Assembly: GCF_022458985.1 (NCBI RefSeq)
Contig: NC_061777.1
Location: 14,287,668-14,351,667 of the forward strand
Length of the DNA: 64,000 nt
Direction: 5' to 3'
Source: Mugil cephalus
Taxonomy: Eukaryota > Chordata > Actinopteri > Mugiliformes > Mugilidae
Shown: positions 21,348 through 38,209 of the stretch, piece after piece
Position numbering within the stretch: the stretch's first letter is position 1
Layout: the number at the start of each line of letters is the position of its first letter
Translations under genes and position numbers: made by a program
Notes under the pieces: generated by a model
Told to the model about the DNA's origin: nothing
Database searches by the model: none
The model's input: only the letters and a program-made list of their open reading frames with translations

Positions 21348-21800
21348 CTCAAACGCACTGCCCTGCTCCCCCGGCAGAAAACACGCTCATCCTGTTCCTG
21401 CGCGCTCTGCAGGCTGCTCGCGTATCTCTGTGGCTCGCTCAGCCAATATTTCCACTGAATTGATTTTTAAAAGTATGACTGTCCAAATGTTGCCGCGTCG
21501 GTTCTCAAAAATCCACCACGTCCTCCTCGCAGCTTTGACATATCGTTGGGGTTGTTTCTCGCTCCACCAGTCCGCCTCCCTGCGCGTAGACGGTGACTCG
21601 CGCACCCCGCTGCCTCCCTTCCGCGGCCGGCTACCGCGGAGGCTGAGATCTGCCCAAAGTGGCTGTAAGTGTCTGTAATGTCTTCCTCATTTGTCTCGCC
21701 CACTCCTCATTGTCCTGCAGCAGCAGCCTTGGTCTGAACCCCACTCATCAGATCCTTCATTACAAATGGAGTCAAGTCCGCCTCACATTCTCTGCCCTCC
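21348..21800 (-). promoter_or_regulatory. tbx5: Probable tbx5 non-coding first exon and promoter region
   Basis: A minus-strand donor, GAG followed by GTAAAG, occurs at 21347-21342, and the acceptor at 20609-20610 precedes the coding start. The DNA from about 21360 to 21830 is markedly richer in G+C and CpG than its surroundings, with CCAAT/ATTGG-type boxes such as ACCAATCACG near 21878. These features fit a CpG-rich promoter with an untranslated first exon. I cannot locate the transcription start. Confidence 0.45.
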
Positions 21801-22033
21801 CCCTCGCGCCGTCCCTGCTCTCCCATAGGTCTGCACTGTGCATCGGTATCTGCAGCCCAAATCAGAACTGTGACATTGACCAATCACGCGCACAGACGCA
21901 CACATAAACACCGAGGTGGTCGCACGCACGCGCATCACATAATATATACATACATATATATATATTTAAAATTATTAATTTCTTATCATGACGATTCGTT
22001 TATATCATCTCCTAAATCCTAAATTTAAAGTGT

Positions 22034-22036
<3 letters not shown>

Positions 22037-22082
<46 letters not shown>
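22037..22082 (+). repeat. (AC)n microsatellite
   Basis: About 23 uninterrupted AC units in the tbx5 upstream region. Confidence 0.9.
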
Positions 22083-22084
<2 letters not shown>

Positions 22085-22539
22085 CAAAACGAATGAGTGC
22101 CGATTTCAGATATTTGTATTATTCATCTAACTGGGAGAAATGTACCGCCTCTCTGTTTAAATAGAGGGAAGACAGTGCATCACTTAAACCGTTTGACCAC
22201 TGGTGTGGATGGAAGGCGATTACTGGGCAAATTTTGAGGTAGGCCAAATTATCTCCAATTCCGCATGGTGGAAAAAATGGCTACCGGCCACTGGAAGATT
22301 TTATAATTAACAGGCTGTTAATTCATGCCTGTGTCCTGCTACTACTGCACAAAACGACAGAGATACTTTTCAGTCCATCAATACATCCAAATCAGATGTG
22401 GATTTCATTTGTGCTTTTCAAAGATAAGCTCACACAGCTCTAATCTCACATGAGGGACGCACAGATATATATTTTTGTGAGTAGAATAGATTATAGATTC
22501 ATGCACAGGAGGCAAGAGCATCGGGTTGACGCAAGCGCG

Positions 22540-22790
22540 CATCAGTTTGACCGGATTACTGCAGATGCTGATAACTGGAGGCATTTAGAGTTGAAAGTTG
22601 AAGAGGTCACTGGGAGGCCAACATGTCGGATCTCTCTGTTACACATTTCTGCCCATGTTACTGCAGCCGCCGCCACCGCGCACGGCCTCCCAGTTCAGTC
22701 GTTTTGTTTTAATTGGCGTATTAATGGCCACGCTCTGATTAATAATTTACATGAAATGCCTGTGATTTTGATTTACATCCCTCTTACATA
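22540..22790. promoter_or_regulatory. Possible conserved non-coding element upstream of tbx5
   Basis: About 250 bases of non-repetitive sequence flanked by simpler AT-rich DNA. It contains several TAAT/ATTA homeodomain cores (TTTTAATTGGCGTATTAATG, TGATTAATAATTTACATG) and a GCCGCCGCC segment. Dense homeodomain cores in complex sequence 2 kb upstream of a developmental regulator often mark an enhancer. No alignment was possible, so this is inference. Confidence 0.25.
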
Positions 22791-22799
22791 CACACAGCA

Positions 22800-25700
22800 T
22801 GTGTCGAGGCACTTGGCAAGTGTACGTGGTCTGAAATAGCCTACTGGGAAGGCATACGGCTTTTACTGATAATTTTACTGGATATAAGACAATGAGAAGA
22901 GTTACCATAGTTCTAAATATATAAATCAAACGTGCAGCCTTGTGCACACTTGTGCGTAAAATGCAACCCAAAATACACGCGAGAGTTTCTGGGTTTCCGT
23001 GCACCAAATGTGTTTTGCTCCAACAATCACCCACAACTGATAAATGAATTGTCACAACTTACCGTATTTAAATATAAATATCCCCGATGTCAGACCTCTG
23101 GTTACCACAGCTGGACGCAAAGCCTCTCCTGCAAAGCGCGACAAGCGGCTGCTGCAGAGAGAGCGATGCCACGGTGAAAGGAGAAAAAACAAAACAACAC
23201 AAAACAAAAAATACAGTAGCCTTTCAACGCCCTGTGTGTGCGTGTCCGAGATGCTCTGATGCCCTACCAATAACCCTATCAAATTATAGTCTACACACAC
23301 ACACAGATCATTTTTAATCTGATGTAGTTAAATAACCTACATGAGGCGTATCTGAAATTTGATCAATTGGTAACATAAATAAATACACGAATAATATAAC
23401 ATACTTGCTAATAGCCTATACATTCAGTTGACATTTCACTGGTTACACAAGTGAAAACAAACACATTCCAATGGAATATTAATGCACTAAATCTTAGCTT
23501 CATGAAGATCATTCGTCTTTATCTCAAAATAACTGAGAGATCTGTTGATTCAACTGTGCTTTCATCATGGTTTGTAGCGCTATTAAAATGTATTGCGTTG
23601 TGCCAACTAAATAAACAGCTAAAGCTAAATAACAGAATCACTTCTGCATTTGATTTAATCCAGTTTAACAGAACCACAAACTCCATCCTCGAAAACGATC
23701 ATCCATCTGAATTACCACCTTTCTTACTTTGAGCATAAACTGATTTTTTTTATTTTATTTTTTACAAGTGTCCCTAATGAAGTGGCAAGTGAGTGTGCAT
23801 GTTAATACAGATTAAAATAACGAACAAACACCGCATGTTTATGAGCACACTATAAAACATGTTATTCGGAACAACAGATTTGAGCAATTTGGAAAAGCAT
23901 TTAAGAGGTTACAATAATTTATTCTGTCGAAATTCGAACTTTGAAAGTTAAAATACAAACTCAAATATTTTTAAATAAAGAAACTAATTTGTATTACTAA
24001 AAAAAACAACGTAATTATATGAGGGAGGTGCGTGCAATTAGTCTTAGAAAGGAAGACGAGTCAACATTGTGAGATTTAATTTTAGTTTACTCTGATTCCC
24101 TGCACGCTCAAAGATGACCCATATTAACAATTAACTTACATTTTTAATCCAAAACAGCCAACAGCTGTTCACTAACCAGCCTGATGACACACGTCGGGGA
24201 CGAAATTATTTTTTATTTTTATTTTTATTATCATTATTATTATTTTTTACAGATTTTCTGTTTGAACAAACAAAAATCTTAAAGAAAAAAAAGGTCTACA
24301 AAAAAGTAATTGCTCTGACGTCACTACAGCACGAACTCATTTTGTGTTATCGTGAACACAAAAACTATTTCCATAAAGTTCAATAAACCTTCCTTATCTC
24401 ACAGAATTCAAACAGACAATCGCAGATCACTGGGAATCTTTCTAATTGGCCAGTGATTGAAACCCACACAGTTGGACTTCTTCTTCATAAAAGCTACAAA
24501 TAATAATAATTATAATAAATTGGTCACCAGAAACCATCAGACATCTTTGTGATTAAAAACCGATGCAAATTAAATGTAATTACATTTTTGGATAAGTTCT
24601 TACTGAAAATAACAAAAGTAAATAACTTTTCTTTTCTTTTTTCTTTTTCTTTTTTTTCTTTTTTTAGATGTAAACAGCGTTTTTAAAGTTAAAAGTTTCT
24701 GACACGAGAATACAGCCTACCTAATACTAAATAGCGACGGTGAATCAACAAGTCATTTTCCATACAACTTTTAAATCATTGTTGAATGAGAAACTTGATA
24801 ATTGCACGACTACGTCTGATAAAACTACAAAAAATCACTATTGTAAAATATTTGTAATTTTTTTTTTAATAATGGACAGCAGGGTATTAAACGCTATTTT
24901 TTCTTTCTTTTTTTTTTTTTTTAATGCACACCGTCAGTATGGTTGGTGTTTGTTTACATGCATTTAGATAGTGCTTATATTTGTCATTTAAATTTCTTGA
25001 TTTTAAGTAACTAATCTAATTTTCAAACGAGAATTTCTGTTTGGCCTATAACTCGCTATTTGGTTTTATCCCACAGCTGTTTGGTCCATGCAGGAGAAAA
25101 GTGGGAGGCAATGGCCTCAATAATACCTGAAATGAGGTGGTGGTGGCTGCTGGAAGGCTCATTATTGTCCCATCCTGGCTTCAGCTGACTGGATCCTCTG
25201 TTCTCCGTCTGGAGGAAGTGGTGAAGGGGTCCCAGACCTCCTGCACTCAGCAGGTCTGTCTCACACACCTCCAGTTCGGCCAGAGCCAGTGTGTGTGCAT
25301 GTGTGTGTGGCATTAAAGGGCAAGGTCAACCCATTTCTCTGCAAACAATCACATCACACAGGGCAAAATACATTCCAATCCCCCCCTCTGCCTCCAGTTT
25401 GTAAGGTGGTCTGATGTGGGAACAGGAGAGGGTGGGGGTTTGGCAGTGGTCCAAACAAGGCCTCTGAGTCCAGATGAAGGAAAACCTGGTCCACATTATT
25501 ATGACTCCATATTACACATGTTAGAAAGACTCCACATTCTGCACAGGCATTTCTTAACTGTTTAGTTTTTCTATCCGTATTCAGTTTTGTTGTAAAGGTG
25601 CTTTCGTATCAGGTCATTTAGTGTTCGATGTGATATCACAACACAGAAGTCTCTGTTTTCACCCACCTCTAAAAACACACGCTAACTCAACAAATCTTCA

Positions 25701-26360
25701 CCTAAGTCTGTTTAAACTGATGATTTCATATGAAATGAAAGGAACTTGCATAATAATTGCATGACAGTAAGATAATATTAGATATTAGAAGAGTTTAAGC
25801 GTCATCAACTTATTAACAACTTATTAACATGTGAACAAACTCTCAAGGGACGCTGGAGAATTTCCTGAAAAAGGGACTCAATCGGCAGTTTCAAATCCAT
25901 TTCCAATCATTTAAAAAAAAATGTAATTGTATTAAACGTTACTTATATTCTATTTATATTTAATTGTATAAAAATATGGATTTTCATGAGAGAAAACTGC
26001 AATAACAAAACATACAGGACTCACTAAAAGTTCCAAATTTCCATGTTGGCTATGTCTTGTTTTAAATTTTTTTATTATTATTATTTATTTTTTTTATTAG
26101 TAATAAAGTTGATCACTGTTTCTGCACGTCTACACATTTGAGTTTTGCACCCACACTGAATTGCCTTTTATTTTGAAGGGGTCCAAGCTCAAATGTTGAG
26201 TTTCTTTAAATAATTTTGCCCTGGATTCATCATTGCTGTCATGCTTTAACATGGCCCTTGATACTGATGAGAAGTTTTAGAAATACTGCTTTATGAGTTC
26301 ATTGCACCTTGAACTGTATGCCTGTTTCTCCCCACGGCGCGTTGAATGGAGAGTTGTGTC
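22800..26360. other. tbx5 upstream intergenic DNA
   Basis: AT-rich non-coding DNA with poly-T/CTTTT tracts (24627-24666, 24898-24922) and no exon I can support. The open frames in it are short and unrecognisable. Confidence 0.6.
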
Positions 26361-26364
26361 TTGC

Positions 26365-26379
26365 AGCGCCCTCTGGTGG
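26365..26379 (-). promoter_or_regulatory. CTCF-like motif (minus orientation)
   Basis: The minus strand reads CCACCAGAGGGCGCT, which fits all 15 positions of the vertebrate CTCF core consensus (CCASYAGRKGGCRSY) as I recall it. It lies between tbx5 and plekha2. Confidence 0.6.
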
Positions 26380-27573
26380 TGTTCTTCTGCAAACAGGGAA
26401 ATGACTCTTCGGGGGGAGAAAGACATGAGGGTGACCAAATCCAAATCAACCAATCAAGAATCAATCAATCAAACAAACAAAAAACTCAATATGTTTGTCT
26501 TAATCATACACACATTCCTTATGTCAATGCACAAGCAGCAACATCTCCATCGTACTCAGGGCAATGAACAATACTTTGGAACATTTAAAATCAGCGGAGT
26601 GAAACAGCACCAGAAGCACGGACAGAGAGGAAGACGGAGAGCAGGTTGGTACAGACTCATCCATGTGGGAACATTAACATTTAAGGAATCAGTGTGTCCG
26701 TCTGCCCTCAGAGATGCCTGTCACTCACAGGCGTCAGATTGAAGTGCTACGTGACCTTTACATAATGTTTGCGCAGACAAGAACTAGAGATTGAACCTCC
26801 AAGGCTTCCTATGCGATGTCATATTCACATTTATCTCCTTCTTTCTCCGACTAACACCAAGAGGTCAGGAGTTCACCAGGAGTGTGGATTAAATTGGTGT
26901 TGAGTTTTAGATCTGTGCACCAGCGCTCACAATTTAGTAGCCAAAGTTACAAATTGTGGGTTTATTTCACATACTGTACATGTTGTTCTCCACCGGTTCC
27001 CTTTTATTTTATTAACCTCACCCAAATTTCGTCATCTGTCTTCGTCTCTGCTGTTCCTGCCACTCGTCTCCGCTTTGATCCCCCCACCCCACCCCCCAGT
27101 ACCTGGAGGAGTTCTGTCTTTAACAGACTGAAAAGTCATTTCAACATAGCTGACATTTCACAAGCACTCAGGGCCTTTTTACCTACTGACACAATTTAAA
27201 CCGTTCAGCGGAGACATTTTCATCTCACCAGACCTGCAGCCACGCAGCTGCACTGGGAGGCAGAGACGGAAGTGGACGGAGGTCAGGGTGGCGGTTTAGG
27301 CATTTTAGCTTGACGGACTTTGCTCTGGATGTGTGAAACACTTCACTTAACACAGCCCCTGGTCACTAGATTGGCCTGTGTGTGCATGCTTGTGTCTGAG
27401 GTGGTAGCAGAGTTAAAGGGCAAATACGCTGGCCTTGACCCGACAGTTTTCTTGCCCTTTAGAGAGGAAACACACGAAAGTCTTAATGCCATCACTTCTA
27501 TCAAAAGGTAGTTTGAAACTTGTGGAAACTGTTGTTATTTTTGGCACGTAATGCATGTTGCTTGCCACCCAGG

Positions 27574-27588
27574 CCACTAGATGGCAGG
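27574..27588 (+). promoter_or_regulatory. CTCF-like motif (plus orientation)
   Basis: CCACTAGATGGCAGG fits 14 of 15 positions of the CTCF core consensus. It lies 1.2 kb from the oppositely oriented motif at 26365. Confidence 0.55.
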
Positions 27589-28649
27589 AGCGAAATATCA
27601 AAAAATGAAACAAGCTGTAAACTTTGGAGCTGGTCAAGAACACCCAAAACGAGACCAATACAAAGCATCATTTAATGTGCAAGGGAGAAAATTAACATGA
27701 TACGCAGGCAGTTGAGTGCACACAGCTTTAGAAAACGGAAAGAGGAATGAACATGGTACCACATCAATGCAGTCTCGAGGTGAGCCTTGAGAAGTGTAGA
27801 GACTACCGCTGTAACAGCGCAAAGCCTCGTCTCAGAGGAAGCTGCAGTACCTGCTGTGAAAGCTGTGACATAACATTAAAAAAAAAAAAACACAGGTAAA
27901 AAAATAAAATAAAATAACAAACGCAAGGTGCAGAATTACAGTCACCAAAAGTAGTGGCCAAACTTCCCACATAATGCTGCAATAAGAAAATCACATTTAC
28001 AAAGCTCCTGGTGATGCTGGCAACACATTTTACAAGGAGTACCATTAAAAAAACAGGGGGGTTGTATTATTAAGGTACTGTGCTGAAACCTAAAAGAGGA
28101 GTCACAGTTTACTGACAATTGATCTTTAAGTCGAAAGGTTAAAGGCTCCTGTTCAAAACACAGTGTGAACTAACGCTTTCAGCAATAAAAGGCTTTTTAA
28201 TTACCAATGAATCGATATGAGGCTCTTCACAGGATGTGCATCAGAGGACGTAAGAAGGACAAACACTGCTGGGCCCGAAAGAGGTTAAAAATGTCCAAAA
28301 TGTTTAAAAGCACTTAGTGAAATATAAGCTTGAGTACAAAAATATGGATACGAGTGTGTTATATTGTCGTCAAACACTTCTTTGTGAATACTTCTAGCAG
28401 AGGTGAAAACACGGCCGTGGTGACAGCAATACATGTTCTGTGGAAGCCAAGTGCAACAGATTGAAGGGAAAAAAAAATGTGCCTTTCTTTTTAGGTCTGC
28501 GAGAACAGTTATAGAGATTATTCAAGTTTTCAAGGGAAGTTGCACTAAAAACTCATACCTTACCGCCATGCCTTTAGTCCCGTGAATAACAAACACTGTG
28601 CCTCTGAGCCTCCTTCCTGCTGGGTGCATCCTTCAGAGCAGCTACAACA

Positions 28650-28664
28650 CCAGCAGGGGGCCCC
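28650..28664 (+). promoter_or_regulatory. CTCF-like motif (plus orientation)
   Basis: CCAGCAGGGGGCCCC fits 14 of 15 positions of the CTCF core consensus. It lies 130 bases beyond the plekha2 stop codon, so within its 3' UTR. Confidence 0.5.
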
Positions 28665-28793
28665 CACTCTCAATGGCATGGCATTGGGGCAGACGGCCAC
28701 CGTGTCACTTCATTAGCAGGGAGTACTATTACCAGTCACATTCATCTTAAAACCAGTACCTAAACTGTAGTCCACACAGGCGACGTCACTGAG

Positions 28794-33856
<5,063 letters not shown>

Positions 33857-34887
33857 TTAGAGAGACAGAAGCTCAGGTGAGATGTGCAGAGGGCGTCAGA
33901 ATGTAAAGGCAGGCAGCGCGAGACATGTTAAAAAAGAACAGAGAGGCAAAGACGGGCAGATGTGGGGGGATAAATCGTCTTTCATTTAGCGTTCAAACGC
34001 ACACAGACACAGGAAGAAAGAGACCCACTCACACTCAGCAGTTTTTCATGTGACGTGATTGAGGCTGAGCAGCAAACCCTGAAGCCCGAGGCTGAGCTGA
34101 GGCCCTCCACCACAGCCAAAAATTACAGACTGCGTTTAAGATCTGCACACACGCACATTTCCACTGGCCAGGGAAAAGAGAGGAGAGGGAGGGAGGGAAA
34201 TAGAGGAGAGGACGGGGGCGGAGGAGGTGGGGTGGGGGGAGGGGGGTGGGCTGTTGAGATCTGTTCATTAAACTGATGCCATGTATGTGAATCACTGAGC
34301 TGCTGACTGGATCTTCAACACAGTCGAGCCTAATTCAGCTCAGACAGTCGGGAATGCTGATGATATTTCAATACATCTCAACCTAAATGAACCCTATTTT
34401 ATTTTTTGGGGGGAGGGTCGGGGGGGCTGGCGGGGTTACGGCTCCATTTATATTCTTGTCCTCCTTAAATTCCCCGGTTGCTTCTTTTGCAGACAAAACA
34501 CCACGGTGACAAACTGCGCAGATTCTCTGACTAAAAAGATGCAAAGCAAGCTTTCTGTACAATTTCCATTTCACAGCTTCTCACTTTACCAGATATTTGA
34601 ACAAGACCTGAAATGTAACGTGACCACAAAGGTAATGCGGTAGCTAACTAGGCCACATCTGTGACCGATTACTATTTATTTATTTTAATATGCAAGAACA
34701 GAAATTATAATGCGACAGTCATTTTTTATAAATATATAATCAGGGCTGAATGACTGTCCCCTCTGCCAGTACTTTTACAGGACTGTCTTGGCTAAGAAGC
34801 TTTCGCGAGATGGAAATTATCGACATTTCCATGAAACCATTCACTCACGTCACACAACGGAGCAGAAGACAAACAAAAGAAATGCCA

Positions 34888-34891
<4 letters not shown>

Positions 34892-34957
<66 letters not shown>
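34892..34957 (+). repeat. (AC)n microsatellite
   Basis: About 32 uninterrupted AC units in the first plekha2 intron. Confidence 0.95.
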
Positions 34958-34958
<1 letters not shown>

Positions 34959-35206
34959 GACTGCATCTTCACCGTGCTGCTGGAACTCCTGCAGAACTAT
35001 TTTTAAGTCAGTGTGGGTACAAAAACGCTTCATTTTGAAACTGCTTTGAAAAAAACAAAAACAGTGGGCTGTGCTCCTGATGCATCAGTCATGCCACATA
35101 TTTTCTTTTTGCCACTGCAAATAGGTCAAAGATACAGAAACGCTGTTGTAGAGACTCTTAGTGTGATGGAAAAGTGACGATGGTGACGGAGAGGTCACAC
35201 ATAGGG

Positions 35207-35208
<2 letters not shown>

Positions 35209-35252
<44 letters not shown>

Positions 35253-35299
35253 ACAAACACACACAAACACACACAGACACACACACAGACACACACACT
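35209..35299 (+). repeat. (AC)n compound microsatellite
   Basis: AC repeat passing into AAACAC and AGACAC higher-order units. Confidence 0.95.
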
Positions 35300-36468
35300 G
35301 GCACACTGCCTCCCCTAACACACAGGACAAACCATTTTGGGTATCAGAGAACATCTGGGTTAACCATAACAGGGAGAAGCAGCGTTGAGGTTGTGGCATC
35401 TCTGGCAAAATTGCACCAATAAATATAATTTGGACAGTTTTTGCTGTGAGTTTCCAAGTGTCTCAGAGTTGGGGTGTTTGAGCACAACACGCAAACTACC
35501 ATTAACGTCAGCATGACACTTTGTGTAGATCACAGCAGAGATGTCTCTGTTATTGGGCTTACACCACATCCAGGGTAGTGAACCGAAACCCACCTACACT
35601 CACTTTACACATCTGCTTTATCTGTGTTGAGATTGACAGAGAACGGTAGTACCGTACTGAAGTTAAAGGACAAACTGAACATTCAAGGACTTTAAGAGAA
35701 TACACAAGAATGTTTGGTGCATCTTGCCTCCTAACCGCCGCTGTGAATCAAACTCCAAACCTCAGTAACTCGTCACTTCCCTGAACACACCGCAGCACCT
35801 TTTCTTTTTCTTGGTAAATGTTTATGTTCGTACTCAGACTGGACAAAGCCCAAGACATTTACAGTTTGCGGTTTATTTTTCCTGACTTTGACATATAAAA
35901 CCAATCTTTTAACCGAGTCAGAATTTCTTAGGTCAGTCAAAAAGGGATCACATTAAATGTTACCATATTTTTCCTAAAAGTTTCCAGTTCTTCAAACTGT
36001 AAAGAACTGATCTTAAAGTCTAGCGAAGATTGATTCATTAGCTCCGGCTTGTTCTTAAAAACTTGTTATTATCTTCTAGTATCTAATTTGAGGGTGCTAT
36101 TTTTGGGAAATAGTTAATAGGAGTTAAATGAGACATATAAGCTATACACCAAACTATTAAAGCAGTTAGATTAACAAATAATAAAAGTAATCATAAGGGC
36201 AAACCTAGGCTGATCACTTGGCTTTCTTCAGTGTTTCCGAGAACAGCCCGTCACTGTTCTCCAACGTGATAATGACGAGCAATTTTAAAGTTTAGGAATG
36301 TGATCAAGCAGAAATACTCAGCAGCACCTGACAGACGTGTTACATTTGTTCAGCTCAGATGACCCGGGCTGACTCACCACATCCAACGACTCCACGGCCT
36401 CGCCACACCTACTGTACCATCCGCGCACATATACAATAGCGGCAGTCACACAACACACGACCATGAGG

Positions 36469-36469
36469 C

Positions 36470-36514
<45 letters not shown>
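36469..36514 (+). repeat. (AC)n microsatellite next to the plekha2 first exon
   Basis: About 22 AC units, ending some 22 bases from the donor of the proposed untranslated exon. Confidence 0.9.
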
Positions 36515-36519
<5 letters not shown>

Positions 36520-36542
36520 GCCTCTCGGGGCTGCCTACTTAC

Positions 36543-36960
36543 CCGCTGTGGAGAGTCGGTGTGCGCCACAGCCAGCGCCCCGCAGCGCTACGAAGCGCAG
36601 AGCAGAGAGCCGAGTTTGGTAAATACGCGCATGTTCGACAAACTTTTTAACAACTACAGCAAACAGTAGACACTGACAAGACCGGCGTCTGCGAGACTCT
36701 CACACCCTCGGCTATTTGTTTGTGCGATCGGATTACAGAAGACTTGCCTTTTTTTCCGGGTTGAACGTTTTCTTATTAGAATAAACCAGCCCCGGATGTG
36801 ATCTATGAGCCGTCTGTGCGCGCACGTCTTGTGTCGAAATTGGTTTCCTCGTCTGGATGATGCGCTGTCCCGTCAGCCCGCCCTCTGCGAGAACAGCGCA
36901 GTGGACGCGCATCCAGGGCAGAGCTCGTCCACGAAATGTTTTGCTCGTAACACAGATGTT
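36543..36960 (-). promoter_or_regulatory. plekha2: Probable plekha2 untranslated first exon and promoter
   Basis: A strong minus-strand donor (CAGCGG followed by GTAAGT) lies at 36542-36537. It fits the acceptor at 33838-33839 that opens the first coding exon. The upstream DNA to about 36.95 kb is CpG-rich (GCGCGCACGTC, CCCGTCAGCCCGCCC). The intron would be about 2.7 kb. The transcription start is not identifiable. Confidence 0.5.
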
Positions 36961-37397
36961 GAAGGTTGAGGAGTAAAGCCCCAAAATGACGCTGTCAGCA
37001 GTTTATGCGTGTGTGGAATCGTTTTGTGGAAGACAAATGCGGTTCTCTTGCATATTGTGAAAATGACACGTAATAACTTGGTTAAAGTTATTATTAGTCT
37101 GAGTCCTTTCGCCGTCATACGGATACTATTCCTTAGAAATGTTAAGTAAATAACGGATGAAAACCTTGTTGTTAAAGAAATAATAAATGATTTGTTGTTG
37201 GTAAAGGTAAACTACACCAACACACACTTAAACACCTTGAACTATAGTACCATGGCAAACAATTTGTGTCATTGCTATATCCTGTTCTTTAGAGAACCTA
37301 TTATTAAGTCATCTATTTAAGTTATCTGTTGCTTAGTTTAGACAAGTCATGTCATAGCAGGCTCACCCATCAGTGGTTTCAGACTCTCAGGCTGGAG

Positions 37398-37862
37398 TCC
37401 CATAACCATCAATGGGGAGTTAGGTGGTTCATACGTGTAAGTACTTGGGATCAGCTGGATCACAAACTGGACTGGACTGGCTAAGACAGGGTCAGTATGT
37501 AAAAAAAGGTCTGAGCAGTCCCCGTTTCCTCAGGTTGTTCAATATCTGCTGGACATGTTCTACCAGCCTGTCATTAACCTCTTCTACTCTGTGGTGTGCT
37601 AGGGAGGCAGCACCAAGAAAAAGGACACCTCACTTCTGGACATAAGTGATACATAAGGGGGGGGACAGAGCTCGAGTTCCTGACATCGGCGGCAGACGCG
37701 AGACCCCTGAGCAAAACCTGAACCATCGTGAACAATGTCCACCACCCTCTACGCGACACCAGTCAGGTTCAGTGACAGGCTGCTGTCTCTGTCCTGCTCC
37801 AAAGACGGGTTGAGGAGGTCGTTTGTCCCTCAGGCAGTAAGAGTCTACAATGTACAGCACCT
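37398..37862 (+). mobile_element. Decayed LINE reverse-transcriptase C-terminal fragment
   Basis: The plus strand preserves, across frameshifts, the end of a fish non-LTR retrotransposon ORF of the L2/Rex type. Remnants include a 'YKYLG' start, 'LDW', 'FLR.L...FNICW', 'MFYQS' and an altered 'VVCWGG', followed by DNA close to 'CAGTGACAGGCTGCTGTCTC' and 'TCGTTTGTCCCTCAGGC'. Stops and frame changes show that it is dead. No 5' part of the element is present. The clade assignment is from memory. Confidence 0.7.
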
Positions 37863-38209
37863 GCAAGATTGATATCTATTGCTACTGTATGCATAGTTTC
37901 TGTCTGTTCTGTTTGGATTTTCAGCTAAATTTGACTTTATAATCTAATTAATTGTTTGTTTCGCATCACAGACAGCATTTATTACAGCGCAGGGAACACA
38001 GTTCAACTGCACCCAGAAAGTTATTCAGCAGCATTAACTGTATTCTCACCTGTTTGTCCACTTTCATACACTTGAGAGGAGTTCATGGTTCCCAGGAGGA
38101 GCTGACACCCACTGAACACAAATGCACGAGCAAGCAGGATTTAAACTACAAACGTCCAGTGAGATCATATGAAACTAAAAGCAGTGATGTGATTCTCTTA
38201 GGGATAAGA

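Noticed and set aside
26293-26742. 149-aa plus-strand open frame between tbx5 and plekha2
   Set aside because: No recognisable motif and no promoter signal, and it overlaps a strong CTCF-like motif. It is probably chance in sparse-stop DNA.
35085-35408. 107-aa minus-strand open frame with Cys-Val repeats
   Set aside because: Translation of the compound AC/GT microsatellite in the plekha2 intron.
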